Origin: Zeimonas sp032027205 | GTDB lineage: Bacteria > Pseudomonadota > Gammaproteobacteria > Burkholderiales > Burkholderiaceae_E | Direction: 5' to 3' | DNA: 64,000 nucleotides | Assembly (NCBI GenBank): GCA_032027205.1 | Contig: JAVSMN010000001.1 | Location: 2,917,418 to 2,981,417, forward strand | Shown: positions 52,494 through 61,698 of the stretch, piece by piece | Position numbering within the stretch: the stretch's first letter is position 1 | Layout: each line of letters opens with the position of its first letter | The notes under the pieces: generated by a model | Told to the model about the DNA's origin: nothing | The model's database searches: none | The model's input: the letters and a program-made list of their open reading frames with translations, nothing else | Translations under genes and position numbers: made by a program

Positions 52494-52495
52494 TC

Positions 52496-53719
52496 GTGAC
52501 GTCGCATTCCGCTTCGCGTTCGTCGTATCTCGCGGTCCTGTTCTTCGGCTGCGCGATCCTCGTCGTCTCCACCGGCGTGCGCTCGTCCTTCGGGCTGTTC
52601 CTCCCGGAGATGACGCAGGCGCGCGGCTGGTCGCGCGAGACCTTCTCGCTGGCGATCGCGCTGCAGAACCTGATGTGGGGGCTGGGCGGCTCCTTCCTCG
52701 GCGCGATGGCCGACAAGTACGGCTCGATGCGCACGCTGCTGCTGGGCGGCGTGCTCTACGTCGTCGGCTTCCTCGGCATGGCGTGGGCCGAAAGCGGCAC
52801 GGGCCTGTCGCTGTCGGCCGGCGTCGTGATGGGCATTGCGATCGGCGGCACGAGCTTTGGCATCGTCCTGGCCACGCTCGGCCGCGTCGTCCCCGCCGAG
52901 AAGCGCAGCCTCGCCTTCGGCGTAGGCGTCGCCGCCGGCTCCTTCGGCCAGTTCCTGTTCCTGCCGCTCGCCGGACAACTGATCCTGCGCATCGGCTGGC
53001 AGCAGGCGCTGCTCGTTCACGCGGGCCTTGCGGCGCTGATCGTCGTACTCGCGCTGGGTGTGCGCGCCGAGGACGATGCGCACGCGACGCGCGCGCAGGT
53101 GCGCCTGGGCCAGGCGCTGCGCGGCGCGGTCGGGGATCGCAACTTCCACCTGCTGTTCTGGGGCTACTTCGTCTGCGGCCTGCAGGTCGTCTTCATCGCG
53201 CTGCACCTGCCTTCGTACCTGCTCGACAAGGGGATGAGCGTGAACGTCGGCGCCAACGCGGTGGCGCTGATCGGCCTGTTCAACGTGGTCGGCTCGCTCG
53301 CCTCGGGCGCGCTCGGCCAGCGCTACCCGAAGAAATGGCTGCTCGCGGCGATCTACGTCGTGCGCTCGATCGTCATCGGCCTGTTCCTGCTCGCGCCGCT
53401 CACCGAGATCTCGGTCTACCTGTTCAGCGCCGCGATGGGACTGCTGTGGCTGTCGACCGTGCCGCTGACCAACGCGCTGGTCGGCCAGCGCTGGGGCGTG
53501 GGCGTGCTCGGGCTGCTCGGCGGCGTCGTGTTCTTCGGCCACCAGATCGGCAGCTTCCTCGGCGCGTGGCTGGGCGGCGTGTTCTTCGATCGCTACGGCA
53601 ACTACGACTACGCGTGGGCGATGATCATCGCGTTCGGGCTGTTCGCGGCGGTGATGCACGCGCCGATCGATCAGCGGCCGGCAGGGGCGTCGGGCGGGCC
53701 GACGCCGGCGCCGGCCTGA
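52496..53719 (+). CDS. MFS transporter, 407 aa
   Basis: A 407-aa membrane protein with about twelve transmembrane segments and the MFS loop motif between segments 2 and 3 (GAMADKYGSMRTLLLGGVLY). It resembles the MCT/OxlT-like anion-porter branch (opening SSFGLFLPEMTQARGWSRE, then FSLAIALQNLMWGLGG). The substrate cannot be told. A carboxylate such as oxalate or formate would suit the formate dehydrogenase nearby, but that is a guess. The start is a GTG at 52496, two bases after hemL. Confidence 0.85.
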   Translation: MTSHSASRSSYLAVLFFGCAILVVSTGVRSSFGLFLPEMTQARGWSRETFSLAIALQNLMWGLGGSFLGAMADKYGSMRTLLLGGVLYVVGFLGMAWAESGTGLSLSAGVVMGIAIGGTSFGIVLATLGRVVPAEKRSLAFGVGVAAGSFGQFLFLPLAGQLILRIGWQQALLVHAGLAALIVVLALGVRAEDDAHATRAQVRLGQALRGAVGDRNFHLLFWGYFVCGLQVVFIALHLPSYLLDKGMSVNVGANAVALIGLFNVVGSLASGALGQRYPKKWLLAAIYVVRSIVIGLFLLAPLTEISVYLFSAAMGLLWLSTVPLTNALVGQRWGVGVLGLLGGVVFFGHQIGSFLGAWLGGVFFDRYGNYDYAWAMIIAFGLFAAVMHAPIDQRPAGASGGPTPAPA

Positions 53720-53722
53720 TTC

Positions 53723-54598
53723 CTACTGCATCCGGCCGAACCGTCCGCTTTCGAAATCCTCGATCGCCTGCGCGATCTCGGCCTGGCTGTTCATCACGAA
53801 CGGGCCGTAGCCGACCACTGGCTCGTCGATCGGCTCACCGGCCAGCAGCAGCACTTTGGCGTCGCCGTTGGCTTCGATCTGGATCTCGCGCCCCTCGGCG
53901 GACAGCACGGCCATCTGCGCAGGGCGCAGTATCGTTTCGCCGTTGACTTCGATCGTGCCTTCCAGCACCACGAGGAGGCTGGTCCAGCCTTCGGGTTGCA
54001 CCAGCGAAACCGTGCGGTCCCGTCGGACGCGCAGGTCCCAGACGTTCAGCGGCGTGAAGGTGCGCGCCGGTCCACGGGCGCCGCCGAACTCGCCGGCGAT
54101 CACGCGCACCTGGCCCGCGGCCTCGCCCGCGGCGTCCGTCAGGGGCAACGCAGGAATGTCGGCGTCGAGGATGGCCTGGTAGCCCGGCGGCGCCATCTTG
54201 TCCTTCGCGGGCAGGTTGACCCAGAGTTGCACCATCTCGAAGGGGCCGCCGGTCCGGGCGTAGTTCGCCGAGTGGAACTCTTCGTGCAGGATGCCGGCTC
54301 CGGCCGTCATCCATTGCACGTCGCCCGGGCCGATGACGCCACCACGGCCCGTGGAGTCGCGGTGCTCGACTTCACCGTCGTAGACGATGGTCACCGTCTC
54401 GAAGCCACGATGCGGGTGCTGGCCCACGCCGCGCCGCGCGGTAGTCGGCTCGAAGCGCGTCGGCGCCGCGTAGTCCAGCAGCAGGAAGGGGCTGCGCTCG
54501 GCCGCACCGGCGTCGTAGCCGAACATGCCGTGCACCGGGAACCCGTCGCCGACCCAGTGGCGCCCGGGGGCGCTGCGCGTCGAGAGAATCTTCTTCAT
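53723..54598 (-). CDS. Pirin family protein
   Basis: A 291-aa bicupin. The N-terminal cupin has the metal-binding set HPHRGFETVTIVYDGEVEH and the later GAGILHEE. The C-terminal cupin is degenerate. Some bacterial pirins act as quercetin 2,3-dioxygenases. Others bind enzymes such as pyruvate dehydrogenase. Which applies here is unknown. It converges with the MFS gene (3 bases between stops). The ATG at 54598 fits family starts (MKKILSTRSAPG). Confidence 0.9.
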   Translation of the reverse strand: MKKILSTRSAPGRHWVGDGFPVHGMFGYDAGAAERSPFLLLDYAAPTRFEPTTARRGVGQHPHRGFETVTIVYDGEVEHRDSTGRGGVIGPGDVQWMTAGAGILHEEFHSANYARTGGPFEMVQLWVNLPAKDKMAPPGYQAILDADIPALPLTDAAGEAAGQVRVIAGEFGGARGPARTFTPLNVWDLRVRRDRTVSLVQPEGWTSLLVVLEGTIEVNGETILRPAQMAVLSAEGREIQIEANGDAKVLLLAGEPIDEPVVGYGPFVMNSQAEIAQAIEDFESGRFGRMQ

Positions 54599-54833
54599 CG
54601 AATGGTTCCTTGCGGGAAGGGAAGGGCGCGATGCGCGCCCGCATGGCGCCTATATGGGGACGCGTGTCCGGTCCCGGTAGTCGACGCGGGTGCAACAGAG
54701 CGTTCCACGAACGGCCCGCCATCCACGAGCACGGCCGATCTCGTTCGTCTTCCGCGCGTTCGAGGGTCCGATGTCGATCGGGTCGCAAGAGCGGCGGACG
54801 ACACCGGACGGCGTTGGCTGACCCTGCGCTCCC
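54599..54833. other. Gap between pirin start and bktB stop
   Basis: 235 bases with no convincing gene on either strand. No terminator with a T-run was found for bktB. The pirin promoter should lie here, but no clear -35/-10 pair was picked out. Confidence 0.4.
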
Positions 54834-56027
54834 TCAAACCCTCTCGAACACCGCCGCAATCCCCTGTCCGCCGCCGATGCACATCGTCACCAGCGCGTAG
54901 CGTGCGCCGGTGCGCTGCAACTCGTGCACCGCCTTCACGCTGATCAGCGCGCCGGTGGCGCCCACCGGGTGACCGATCGAGATGCCGGAGCCATTCGGAT
55001 TCACCTTCGCCGGATCCAGTTCCAGGTCGCGCGTCACCGCGATCGCCTGCGCGGCGAAGGCTTCGTTCGCCTCGACGATGTCGATCTGGTCGGGGCGCAG
55101 CCCGGCACGCTCGAGCGCCTTGCGCGAGGACGGCACCGGGCCGATGCCCATGTACTGCGGGTCGACGCCGGCGTGGCCCCACGAGACGAGACGCGCGAGC
55201 GGTTTCGCGCCGCGCGCTTCGGCGGCGCGCCGCTCCATCAGCACGAGCGCTGCCGCCGCGTCGTTGATGCCCGATGCGTTGGCCGCGGTGACCGTTCCTT
55301 CCTCCTTCAGGAACGCGGGCCGCAGCTTCTTCATGTCGTCGATCGTCGCGTCGTGGCGCACGTGCTCGTCGGTATCGAAGCGCACGATGCCCTTGCGCGT
55401 CTTCGTCTCGATCGGAACGATCTGGCCGGCGAAGCGTCCTTCGCGGATCGCTACCGACGCGCGTCGATGACTCTCCAGCGCGAGCGCGTCCTGTTCGTCG
55501 CGCGTGATGCCCCATTTCTTCGCGATGTTCTCGGCGGTGATCCCCATGTGCACGTTCTGGAATGGGTCGTGCAGCGCGCCGATCATCATGTCGAGCATCT
55601 TCGCGTCGCCCATGCGCGCGCCCCAGCGCATCGCAGTCGACGTGTAAGGGGCGCGGCTCATCACCTCGGCGCCGCCGGCGATGGCGACATCGGCTTCGCC
55701 GAGCAGGATCGCCTGCGCCGCCGAAACCACCGCCTGCAGGCCCGATCCGCACAACCGGTTCAGCGTCAGCGCCGGCACCGAATGCGCGAGGCCGCCTTCG
55801 ATGGCGGCAACGCGCGCGAGATACATATCGCGCGGTTCGGTATGGATGACGTTGCCGAACACGACGTGATGCACGTCGTCGCCGCCCACGCCGGCGCGCG
55901 CCGCGGCCTCGCGCACCACGGTGGCGGCCAGTTGCGTTGGCGAGTAGTCCTTCAGGCTGCCGCCGAAGTCTCCGACTGCGGTGCGCACGCCCGAGACGAC
56001 GACGACTTCACGATTCGATGAGGTCAT
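54834..56027 (-). CDS. bktB: Acetyl-CoA acetyltransferase / beta-ketothiolase
   Basis: A 397-aa thiolase II with the active Cys in TLNRLCGSGLQAVVSAA, His in GISIGHPVGATGA and the second Cys in TMCIGGGQGIAAVF. Its sequence follows the BktB branch closely (HVVFGNVIHTEPRDMYLARV, then GALHDPFQNVHMGITAENIA). BktB condenses acetyl-CoA with acetyl- or propionyl-CoA and feeds polyhydroxyalkanoate synthesis in related bacteria. The depolymerase phaZ (60142) lies nearby. The ATG at 56027 gives the canonical start MTSSNREVVVVSG. Confidence 0.93.
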   Translation of the reverse strand: MTSSNREVVVVSGVRTAVGDFGGSLKDYSPTQLAATVVREAAARAGVGGDDVHHVVFGNVIHTEPRDMYLARVAAIEGGLAHSVPALTLNRLCGSGLQAVVSAAQAILLGEADVAIAGGAEVMSRAPYTSTAMRWGARMGDAKMLDMMIGALHDPFQNVHMGITAENIAKKWGITRDEQDALALESHRRASVAIREGRFAGQIVPIETKTRKGIVRFDTDEHVRHDATIDDMKKLRPAFLKEEGTVTAANASGINDAAAALVLMERRAAEARGAKPLARLVSWGHAGVDPQYMGIGPVPSSRKALERAGLRPDQIDIVEANEAFAAQAIAVTRDLELDPAKVNPNGSGISIGHPVGATGALISVKAVHELQRTGARYALVTMCIGGGQGIAAVFERV

Positions 56028-56077
56028 TTCCCTTGCTCCTTGCGAATGACGAGAACTTCGAGCGCCGCTTCGGCGCG

Positions 56078-56758
56078 TCAGTGCAGGGCGCGACGGCCGC
56101 GTAGCGGCGGCTGGCGTCCGCGAAACAGCGTCCTCAGCACGCGCGCGGTGCCGAGGTTGATCATCGACTGGCCGATCGAATGCGATGCGTCGGCGACGAT
56201 GTCGAGGGTCACGTCCGAGCCGGTCGCCTGCAATCCGCGAAACGCCCGTTCGGCGTGCACCGCCGGGACGACGCTGTCGAACTCGCCGTGCAGCAGGTGC
56301 ACGGTAGGTTCGATGCGCTCGCCGGGCGCGATCGGCCGCGCAAGCTGCCCCGCGTAGGAGACGACGATCGCCGCAGGGGCCGGCTGCTGGCGCGCAAGCG
56401 CCAGCGCCACCGTGGCACCCTGCGAGAAGCCGATAACGACCGTCTCGGCGGGCGCGAGCGAAGTTTCTCGCTGCAGCGCGCGCAGTCGATCGGCCAGTTC
56501 GACGCCTGCCGCATCGATGCGCGCTGCGCGGTCGGTGCTGATGCCGCTGGCATCGAACCAGTCGCGCCCGACATTCGATGCGCACGGGCGCAGGCCCTCG
56601 ACGATCACCGCGGTGGCGCCCGGAAATTTCAGCTGCCACGCAATCGCCACCGGCGCGAAGGTCTCGGGCGTGGAACCGGCCCCGTGCAGAAACACGAGCA
56701 GCCGCCGCGGCGCCTGCGCGGAAATCGGGGGCAGTTCGAGCCAGAGTTGTCGTTGCAC
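56078..56758 (-). CDS. Alpha/beta hydrolase (carboxylesterase/phospholipase-like)
   Basis: A 226-aa hydrolase with the oxyanion region LVFLHGAGSTPETF, the nucleophile elbow GFSQGATVALAL (Ser), the Asp in HLLHGEFDSVVP and the His in ADASHSIGQ. This matches the small EstA/phospholipase-carboxylesterase family. The start is a GTG at 56758; no ATG is nearby. It sits between bktB (50 bases downstream) and the Pit genes (92 bases upstream). Substrate unknown. Confidence 0.85.
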   Translation of the reverse strand: MQRQLWLELPPISAQAPRRLLVFLHGAGSTPETFAPVAIAWQLKFPGATAVIVEGLRPCASNVGRDWFDASGISTDRAARIDAAGVELADRLRALQRETSLAPAETVVIGFSQGATVALALARQQPAPAAIVVSYAGQLARPIAPGERIEPTVHLLHGEFDSVVPAVHAERAFRGLQATGSDVTLDIVADASHSIGQSMINLGTARVLRTLFRGRQPPLRGRRALH

Positions 56759-56850
56759 CGGACGATCGTACCGCGGTCGGCTCGGGCTGCGCGTGCACGC
56801 GTACCGGTCGGCGAGCGGCTTCGCGCTCGCGGCGACCCGCGTTCCCGTCG

Positions 56851-57873
56851 CTACAGCGTCTCGACGAGGAAGAGTCGACCCACCCACCAGGCGGCCGCCG
56901 CCATGACGGCCGAGGCGGGAATGGTCAGCACCCACGCCCAGACGATGTTGCCCGCCAGGCCCCAGCGCACCGCCGAGAACTTCTGCGCCGAGCCGACGCC
57001 GACGATTGCGCCGGTGATCGTGTGCGTGGTCGACACCGGCACGCCCAGGCTCGACGCGAAGAACAAGGTCAGCGCGCCACCCGTCTCGGCGCAGAATCCC
57101 CCCACCGGCTTGAGCTTCGTGATCTTCTGGCCCATCGTCTTGACGATGCGCCAGCCGCCGAACAGCGTGCCGAAGCCAAGAGCGAGGTAGCAGGCGATGA
57201 TGACCCAGTACGGCGGGTGCGACTCCCCGGCGTGGGTGACGCCGGCGGCGATCAGGAGCAGCCAGATCACGCCCATCGTCTTCTGCGCGTCGTTGCTGCC
57301 GTGGCCGACGCTGTAGAGCGCCGACGATACCAGCTGCAGCCGCCGGAACCAGCGGTCGGTACCGCGTGGGGTGCTGCGGAAGAACACCCACGAAACGGCG
57401 AGCATCAGTGCCGATCCGAGCACGAAGCCGAGCATCGGCGAGATAAGGATGAACAGCGCCACTTTTCCGATGCCGGCGAGCAGCAGCGATTCGGTGCCTG
57501 CCTTGGCCAGCGTCGCACCGATCAGTCCGCCGATCAGCGCATGCGAGGAGCTCGACGGAATCCCGAAGATCCACGTGATGATGTTCCATGCGAGCGCGCC
57601 GCACAGCGCGCCGAAGATGACGATGTGATCGACGACCGCCGGGTCGACGATTCCCTTGCCGACGGTGGCGGCCACCCGCAGCTCGAAGAAGAACAGCGCG
57701 ACGACGTTGAAGAAGGCGGCCCAGACGACCGCCTGGTACGGCTTGAGCACGCCGGTCGAGACGATCGTCGCGATCGAGTTCGCGGCGTCGTGAAAGCCGT
57801 TCATGAAGTCGAACGCGAGCGCCAGCGCCACGAGGAACACCAGCGTGGCGAAGCCGAGCTGGATCGTCGTCAT
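56851..57873 (-). CDS. pit: Inorganic phosphate transporter (PiT family)
   Basis: A 340-aa membrane carrier with the duplicated PiT signature: FDFMNGFHDAANSIATIVS near the start and YSVGHGSNDAQKTMGVIW in the middle. GIPSSSSHALIGGLIGA and GVPVSTTHTITGAIVGVG are also conserved. It moves metal-phosphate with protons. Its ATG overlaps the stop of the DUF47 gene by four bases, the usual pairing of regulator and transporter. Confidence 0.94.
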   Translation of the reverse strand: MTTIQLGFATLVFLVALALAFDFMNGFHDAANSIATIVSTGVLKPYQAVVWAAFFNVVALFFFELRVAATVGKGIVDPAVVDHIVIFGALCGALAWNIITWIFGIPSSSSHALIGGLIGATLAKAGTESLLLAGIGKVALFILISPMLGFVLGSALMLAVSWVFFRSTPRGTDRWFRRLQLVSSALYSVGHGSNDAQKTMGVIWLLLIAAGVTHAGESHPPYWVIIACYLALGFGTLFGGWRIVKTMGQKITKLKPVGGFCAETGGALTLFFASSLGVPVSTTHTITGAIVGVGSAQKFSAVRWGLAGNIVWAWVLTIPASAVMAAAAWWVGRLFLVETL

Positions 57874-58505
57874 GCGTTCTCGAGCACGACGCCTTCGATG
57901 ACGTTCGCGACGTCTTCGGCGCGATCGGACACCGCTTCGAGCAGCTCGTAGATCGCCTTGAGCTTGATCAGCTGCCGCACGTCGCTCTCGTCGCGGAACA
58001 GCTTCGACATCGCCGAGCGCATCACGCGGTCGGCGTCGGACTCGAGCCGGTCGATCTCGGTGCAGATCTTCAGGATTGCGTCGGCGTTCTCCATGCTGTC
58101 GAGCATGCCGACGGCCGCCTTGACGCGGTCGCAGCACATCTCGTTCAGTTCGGCGAGCTGCTGCGCCTCGGGCGAGACGCGCTGCAGGTCGTAGAGGATC
58201 GCCGACTCGGCGACGTCCTGGATCAGGTCCAGGATGTCGTCCATGTTGCTGATCAGCTGATGGATGTCGTCACGGTCGAAGGGCGTGATGAAGGTCTTGT
58301 GCAGCAACGTCACCGTTTCGTGCGTGACCTTGTCTGCGTCCTTCTCGGCGCGGTCGATCGTGTCGATGTACTGGCGGCGGGCGGCGACGTCGCCGTAATG
58401 CGTCATCAGCGAAGCGAGCGCGTGGCTGCCAATGGCGATGCATTCGGCGTGCCGGTTGAACAGCTCGAAGAAATTGCCCTCGCGAGGCATCAGGCGTCCG
58501 AACAT
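57870..58505 (-). CDS. DUF47/PhoU-like phosphate transport regulator
   Basis: A 211-aa helical PhoU-like protein (MFGRLMPREGNFFELFNRHA, then DKVTHETVTLLHKTF, then RDDIHQLISNMDDILDLIQD with a likely metal site). Such proteins are the regular partners of Pit transporters and modulate phosphate uptake. It overlaps pit by four bases. The ATG at 58505 is chosen because upstream in-frame codons are Pro- and Thr-rich and not family-like. Confidence 0.88.
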   Translation of the reverse strand: MFGRLMPREGNFFELFNRHAECIAIGSHALASLMTHYGDVAARRQYIDTIDRAEKDADKVTHETVTLLHKTFITPFDRDDIHQLISNMDDILDLIQDVAESAILYDLQRVSPEAQQLAELNEMCCDRVKAAVGMLDSMENADAILKICTEIDRLESDADRVMRSAMSKLFRDESDVRQLIKLKAIYELLEAVSDRAEDVANVIEGVVLENA

Positions 58506-58620
58506 CGCGAATTCCGTACAGTGTGTCGGCAGCCCGCGGACGGTCGTGGGCGGGCAAAAAAGACCGGGCGGGCGAAGCGTAGCAGAAGGCAGCGAAGTGA
58601 AGGGTGAAGGGTAGAGGGCG

Positions 58621-58671
58621 AAAGGCAACAGCCTCGGCTGCCGCGACCGGGCTCTCTTTTACTTTGCCTTT
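58621..58671. repeat. Inverted repeat at the 3' end of the DUF1841 gene
   Basis: AAAGGCAA (58621-58628) pairs with TTGCCTTT (58664-58671), with CAGCC/GGCTG nested inside. It overlaps the end of the DUF1841 gene and lies in the 153-base gap before the DUF47 gene. No U-run follows on the minus strand, so termination is uncertain. Confidence 0.5.
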
Positions 58672-59078
58672 ACACAATCCAGGTAGGCCTGCCCATCGGG
58701 CTCACGAGCTTCGCGCTGCGCCCGCCATACGGTTTCGGCCAGGCAGTCGATCACCGCGTGCGTCGCGTCGTGCTCGTCGAGCCGGGCGGCCAGGCGCTGC
58801 CAGGCGGCGCGGATTCCCGGCGGCTGGTCGATCTGCAACTGTTCGGCCACCGCCAGGTGCAGCGACAGGTGCAGGAAAGGATTGGTGCGCCCCGCCTCCG
58901 GCGGGTATTCGCGCGCCAGTGCGTCGTCGAGCGATGCGAGGTCGGCGTGGTATTCGGGGTGCAGCAGGATCGCGTCGAGCGCGATCGCTTCGAGCGGACT
59001 CAGCGGCAAGCGCTCGCGGTGCTTTTGCCAGGTTTCGCAGAAGAAGCGGCGCACCTCGGCGCGCGAGGGATCGAACAT
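58659..59078 (-). CDS. DUF1841 family protein
   Basis: A 139-aa protein of a family found almost only in beta- and gammaproteobacteria. Conserved pieces are MFDPSRAEVRRFFCETWQKH, then LSPLEAIALDAILLHPEYHA and NPFLHLSLHLAVAEQLQIDQ. The role is unknown. It lies 21 bases downstream of nth on the same strand, a common neighbour relationship, and is the last gene of the fdxA/phaZ-to-DUF1841 run. Confidence 0.9.
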   Translation of the reverse strand: MFDPSRAEVRRFFCETWQKHRERLPLSPLEAIALDAILLHPEYHADLASLDDALAREYPPEAGRTNPFLHLSLHLAVAEQLQIDQPPGIRAAWQRLAARLDEHDATHAVIDCLAETVWRAQREAREPDGQAYLDCVKAK

Positions 59079-59099
59079 GACTCGTCGAGCGCAGCGACG

Positions 59100-59741
59100 C
59101 TACTTCGGTGCCGGCGTCTTCGGCCGGTAATCGCACAGGTCGGCGATCGGGCAGCGCCAGCATTCGGGAACGCGCGCCTTGCAGACGTAGCGTCCATGCA
59201 GGATCAGCCAGTGATGCGCGTGCGTGCGGTAGCGCTCGGGCACGACGCGCAGCAGCTTTGCCTCGACCTCCAGCGGCGTCCTGCCGAGTGCGATGCCGGT
59301 GCGGTTGGCCACGCGCAGCACGTGCGTGTCCACCGGAATCGTCGGCTGGCCGAAGGCCACGTTGAGCACCACGTTGGCGGTCTTGCGACCGACGCCCGGC
59401 AACTGCTCGAGCGCTTCACGATCGGCCGGCACCTCACCGTCGTGCCGATCGAGCAGCAGGCGCGCCATCGCGACGACATTCTTCGATTTCGTCGGGAACA
59501 GTCCGATCGAGCGGATGTACGGAACGAGTCCGTCCACGCCGAGCGCGACGATCTGCCGGGGCGTGTTCGCCACTGGGAACAGCTCTCGCGTGGCCAGGTT
59601 CACGCTGCGGTCAGTCGCCTGCGCCGACAGCATCACCGCGACGAGCAGCTCGAAGGGCGTGCGGTATTCGAGTTCGGTGCGCGGATGCGGATCGAGCGCT
59701 TCCAGGCGCGCGAAGATCTCGGCGCGCTTGTGCGCGTTCAC
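59100..59741 (-). CDS. nth: Endonuclease III
   Basis: A 213-aa DNA glycosylase/AP lyase for oxidised pyrimidines. The helix-hairpin-helix is LEQLPGVGRKTANVVLNVA, with the catalytic Lys inside it. PVDTHVLRVANR carries the catalytic Asp. The 4Fe-4S site has the C-x6-C-x2-C-x5-C spacing in CKARVPECWRCPIADLC. The GTG at 59741 overlaps the stop of the ferredoxin gene. The length is usual. Confidence 0.95.
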   Translation of the reverse strand: MNAHKRAEIFARLEALDPHPRTELEYRTPFELLVAVMLSAQATDRSVNLATRELFPVANTPRQIVALGVDGLVPYIRSIGLFPTKSKNVVAMARLLLDRHDGEVPADREALEQLPGVGRKTANVVLNVAFGQPTIPVDTHVLRVANRTGIALGRTPLEVEAKLLRVVPERYRTHAHHWLILHGRYVCKARVPECWRCPIADLCDYRPKTPAPK

Positions 59742-60145
59742 CGGTCGGTGGCCTCGCCGGGGCGCGGCTGCGCGGGAGTAGGCCTGCGCAGCGCCTGCGC
59801 GCGCTGCAGCGCCGCCGCCACGATCGCCTGCGCGTCGACATCGGCCACGGGCGCCTCGGCTTCGCGCGCGAGCCGCTCGTCGCGCCGCGCGCGTCGTGCG
59901 CGCGCCTGCACTGCCTGCTCGCGGCCCATCGTTGCCTGCGGTTGCGCGACGACGAGCGTGATGCAGTCCACCGGGCAGGGCGCAACGCACAACTCGCAGC
60001 CGATGCAGGCCGCGTCGATCACCGTGTGCATGCGCTGCGCGGCGCCGATGATCGCGTCGAACGGACAGGCGTCGATACAGCGGGTGCAGCCGATGCAGCG
60101 CTGCGGGTCGATGCGCGCGATTCGGCGGGTGCTGCGCGCGCTCAC
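59738..60145 (-). CDS. Short RnfB/RsxB-like 2[4Fe-4S] ferredoxin
   Basis: A 135-aa protein starting from a GTG at 60145 that overlaps the phaZ stop. Two classical clusters are present: CIGCTRCIDACPFD and CIGCELCVAPCPVD. A basic, Ala-rich C-terminal tail of about 55 residues follows. RnfB of E. coli is longer and has an N-terminal membrane anchor and 4Fe-4S domain. Those are missing here, and no other rnf genes are present, so this is the stand-alone form common in Burkholderiales next to nth. Its electron partners are unknown. Confidence 0.85.
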   Translation of the reverse strand: MSARSTRRIARIDPQRCIGCTRCIDACPFDAIIGAAQRMHTVIDAACIGCELCVAPCPVDCITLVVAQPQATMGREQAVQARARRARRDERLAREAEAPVADVDAQAIVAAALQRAQALRRPTPAQPRPGEATDR

Positions 60146-61416
60146 GCCACCTTGCGCAGCGGCATCGCCGCGCGATGCGAGGCGATGAACTCGCGCACTT
60201 CCGGATAGACGCGCTCTCGCCAGCGCCGGCCGCTGAAGATGCCGTAGTGGCCGGCGCCCTCGACGGTGAGGTGCCGCTTCTGCTCGGGCGGCAGCGACGA
60301 GCACAGGTCGTGCGCGGCCTGCGTCTGGCCGAGGCCGGAGATGTCGTCCAGTTCGCCTTCGATCGTGAACAGCGCGACGTTGCGGATCTTCGATGGATCT
60401 ACGCGACGCATCTCGCCCTCGAAGCGCGCGTTCCACGTGCCCTTCGGCAACGCGTGCTCCTGGAACACTGTCTGGATCGTGTCGAGGTAGTACTCGGCGG
60501 GCATGTCGAGCACTGCGTTGTACTCGTCGTAGAAGCGACGGTGCGCCGCCGCGTCGCCGAGGTCGCCCTTGACCAGGCTCAGGTAGAACTCCCAATGCGA
60601 GTGCATGTGCCGGTCGGCGTTCATCGAGATGAAGCCGGCGTGCTGCAGGAAACCGGGGTAGACGCGCCGCCCGGCGCCCGGATAGCGCGCGGGAACGCGA
60701 TAGACGACGTTGCGCTCGAACCAGTCGTGGCTGTGCGTCTGCGCGAGCGTGTTCACCTCGGTGGGACAGCGGCGCGTGTCGATCGGCCCGCCCATCATCG
60801 TCATCGTGCGCGGCATCTGCGGATCTTCCACCGCGGCCATCAGCGAAATCGCGGCGAGCACCGGCACGGTGGGCTGGCACACCGACAGCACGTGCACGTC
60901 GGGGCCGAGGTGGCGCAGGAACTCGACGGCGTAGGCGACGTAGTCGTCGAGATGGAACGGCCCCTGCGACATCGGAACCATCCGGGCGTCGGTCCAGTCG
61001 GTGATGTAGACGACGTGGTCGGCCACCAGCGTTCGCACGGTGTCGCGCAGCAGCGTGGCGTGGTGGCCGGACAGCGGCGCGAACACGATCACGACCGGGT
61101 CGCGACCGCGATGCGCCAGCGCGCGCGGCAGGCGGCGGTCGAACTTCAGCAGTCGGCAGAACGGCCGTTCGACCTCGACGCTTTCGACGACCGGAACTTC
61201 GCGCCCTTCGATCTTCGTCGACGTGATGCCGAACTCGGGCTTCTCGTATTCCTTGCCGAGGCGGTGCACGAGTTCCAGGCCCGCCGAGATCCTTCGGGCG
61301 AAGGGCGAGTACGCGAGCGGGCTGTACGGGTTCGTATAGAGCCTGCTCATCGAGTCGGCCCAGTTCGACAGCGGATTCAGGAAGGCACGTTGCGCTTCAC
61401 GGATGTCGTACAGCAT
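60142..61416 (-). CDS. phaZ: Intracellular polyhydroxyalkanoate depolymerase
   Basis: A 424-aa enzyme that breaks down storage polyester granules. It has the intracellular-type catalytic Cys in LSVCQPTVPVLAAISL (in place of a Ser elbow), the early block SPLAYSPFARRISAGLELVH, and the C-terminal GAGHYGIFSGRRWRE with the catalytic His. With bktB it marks this organism as a PHA maker. A promoter candidate lies at 61447-61476. The stop overlaps the ferredoxin start by four bases. Confidence 0.93.
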   Translation of the reverse strand: MLYDIREAQRAFLNPLSNWADSMSRLYTNPYSPLAYSPFARRISAGLELVHRLGKEYEKPEFGITSTKIEGREVPVVESVEVERPFCRLLKFDRRLPRALAHRGRDPVVIVFAPLSGHHATLLRDTVRTLVADHVVYITDWTDARMVPMSQGPFHLDDYVAYAVEFLRHLGPDVHVLSVCQPTVPVLAAISLMAAVEDPQMPRTMTMMGGPIDTRRCPTEVNTLAQTHSHDWFERNVVYRVPARYPGAGRRVYPGFLQHAGFISMNADRHMHSHWEFYLSLVKGDLGDAAAHRRFYDEYNAVLDMPAEYYLDTIQTVFQEHALPKGTWNARFEGEMRRVDPSKIRNVALFTIEGELDDISGLGQTQAAHDLCSSLPPEQKRHLTVEGAGHYGIFSGRRWRERVYPEVREFIASHRAAMPLRKVA

Positions 61417-61446
61417 TCGATCGTCCGGGCAGAGACTCGTTGGAAG

Positions 61447-61476
61447 ATTATGCAGACTGGAAATTGCGCTTCGCAA
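61447..61476 (-). promoter_or_regulatory. Promoter candidate for phaZ operon
   Basis: On the minus strand, TTGCGA (61476-61471) and CATAAT (61452-61447) are spaced 18 bases apart. The -10 lies 30 bases before the phaZ ATG. The match is fair, not perfect. Confidence 0.45.
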
Positions 61477-61698
61477 CACGCAATAACCCCGAGCGCTCAT
61501 CACTATCCAGATATTGTTGCGTTTTTCCCGTTTTCGGCCGATGAACGGCACACGGGCGTTTCAGCCCGGTGCCCGAGAGACGACCAGCGCCACGCATCTG
61601 GCGTGCCCGTTTCGGGAACGTATCGGGTTTCTGCAATGCAGCAGGCAAGTTGCAGCGCAACGCGGGTGCAACCGGCAACCGCGCGCGCATGGCAGCGC
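61477..61698. other. Gap between fdxA stop and phaZ promoter
   Basis: About 220 bases with no convincing gene. Several short GC-rich inverted repeats occur (for example CGGGC/GCCCG near 61556-61571), but none with a T-run on either strand. A terminator for fdxA is not obvious. Confidence 0.4.
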
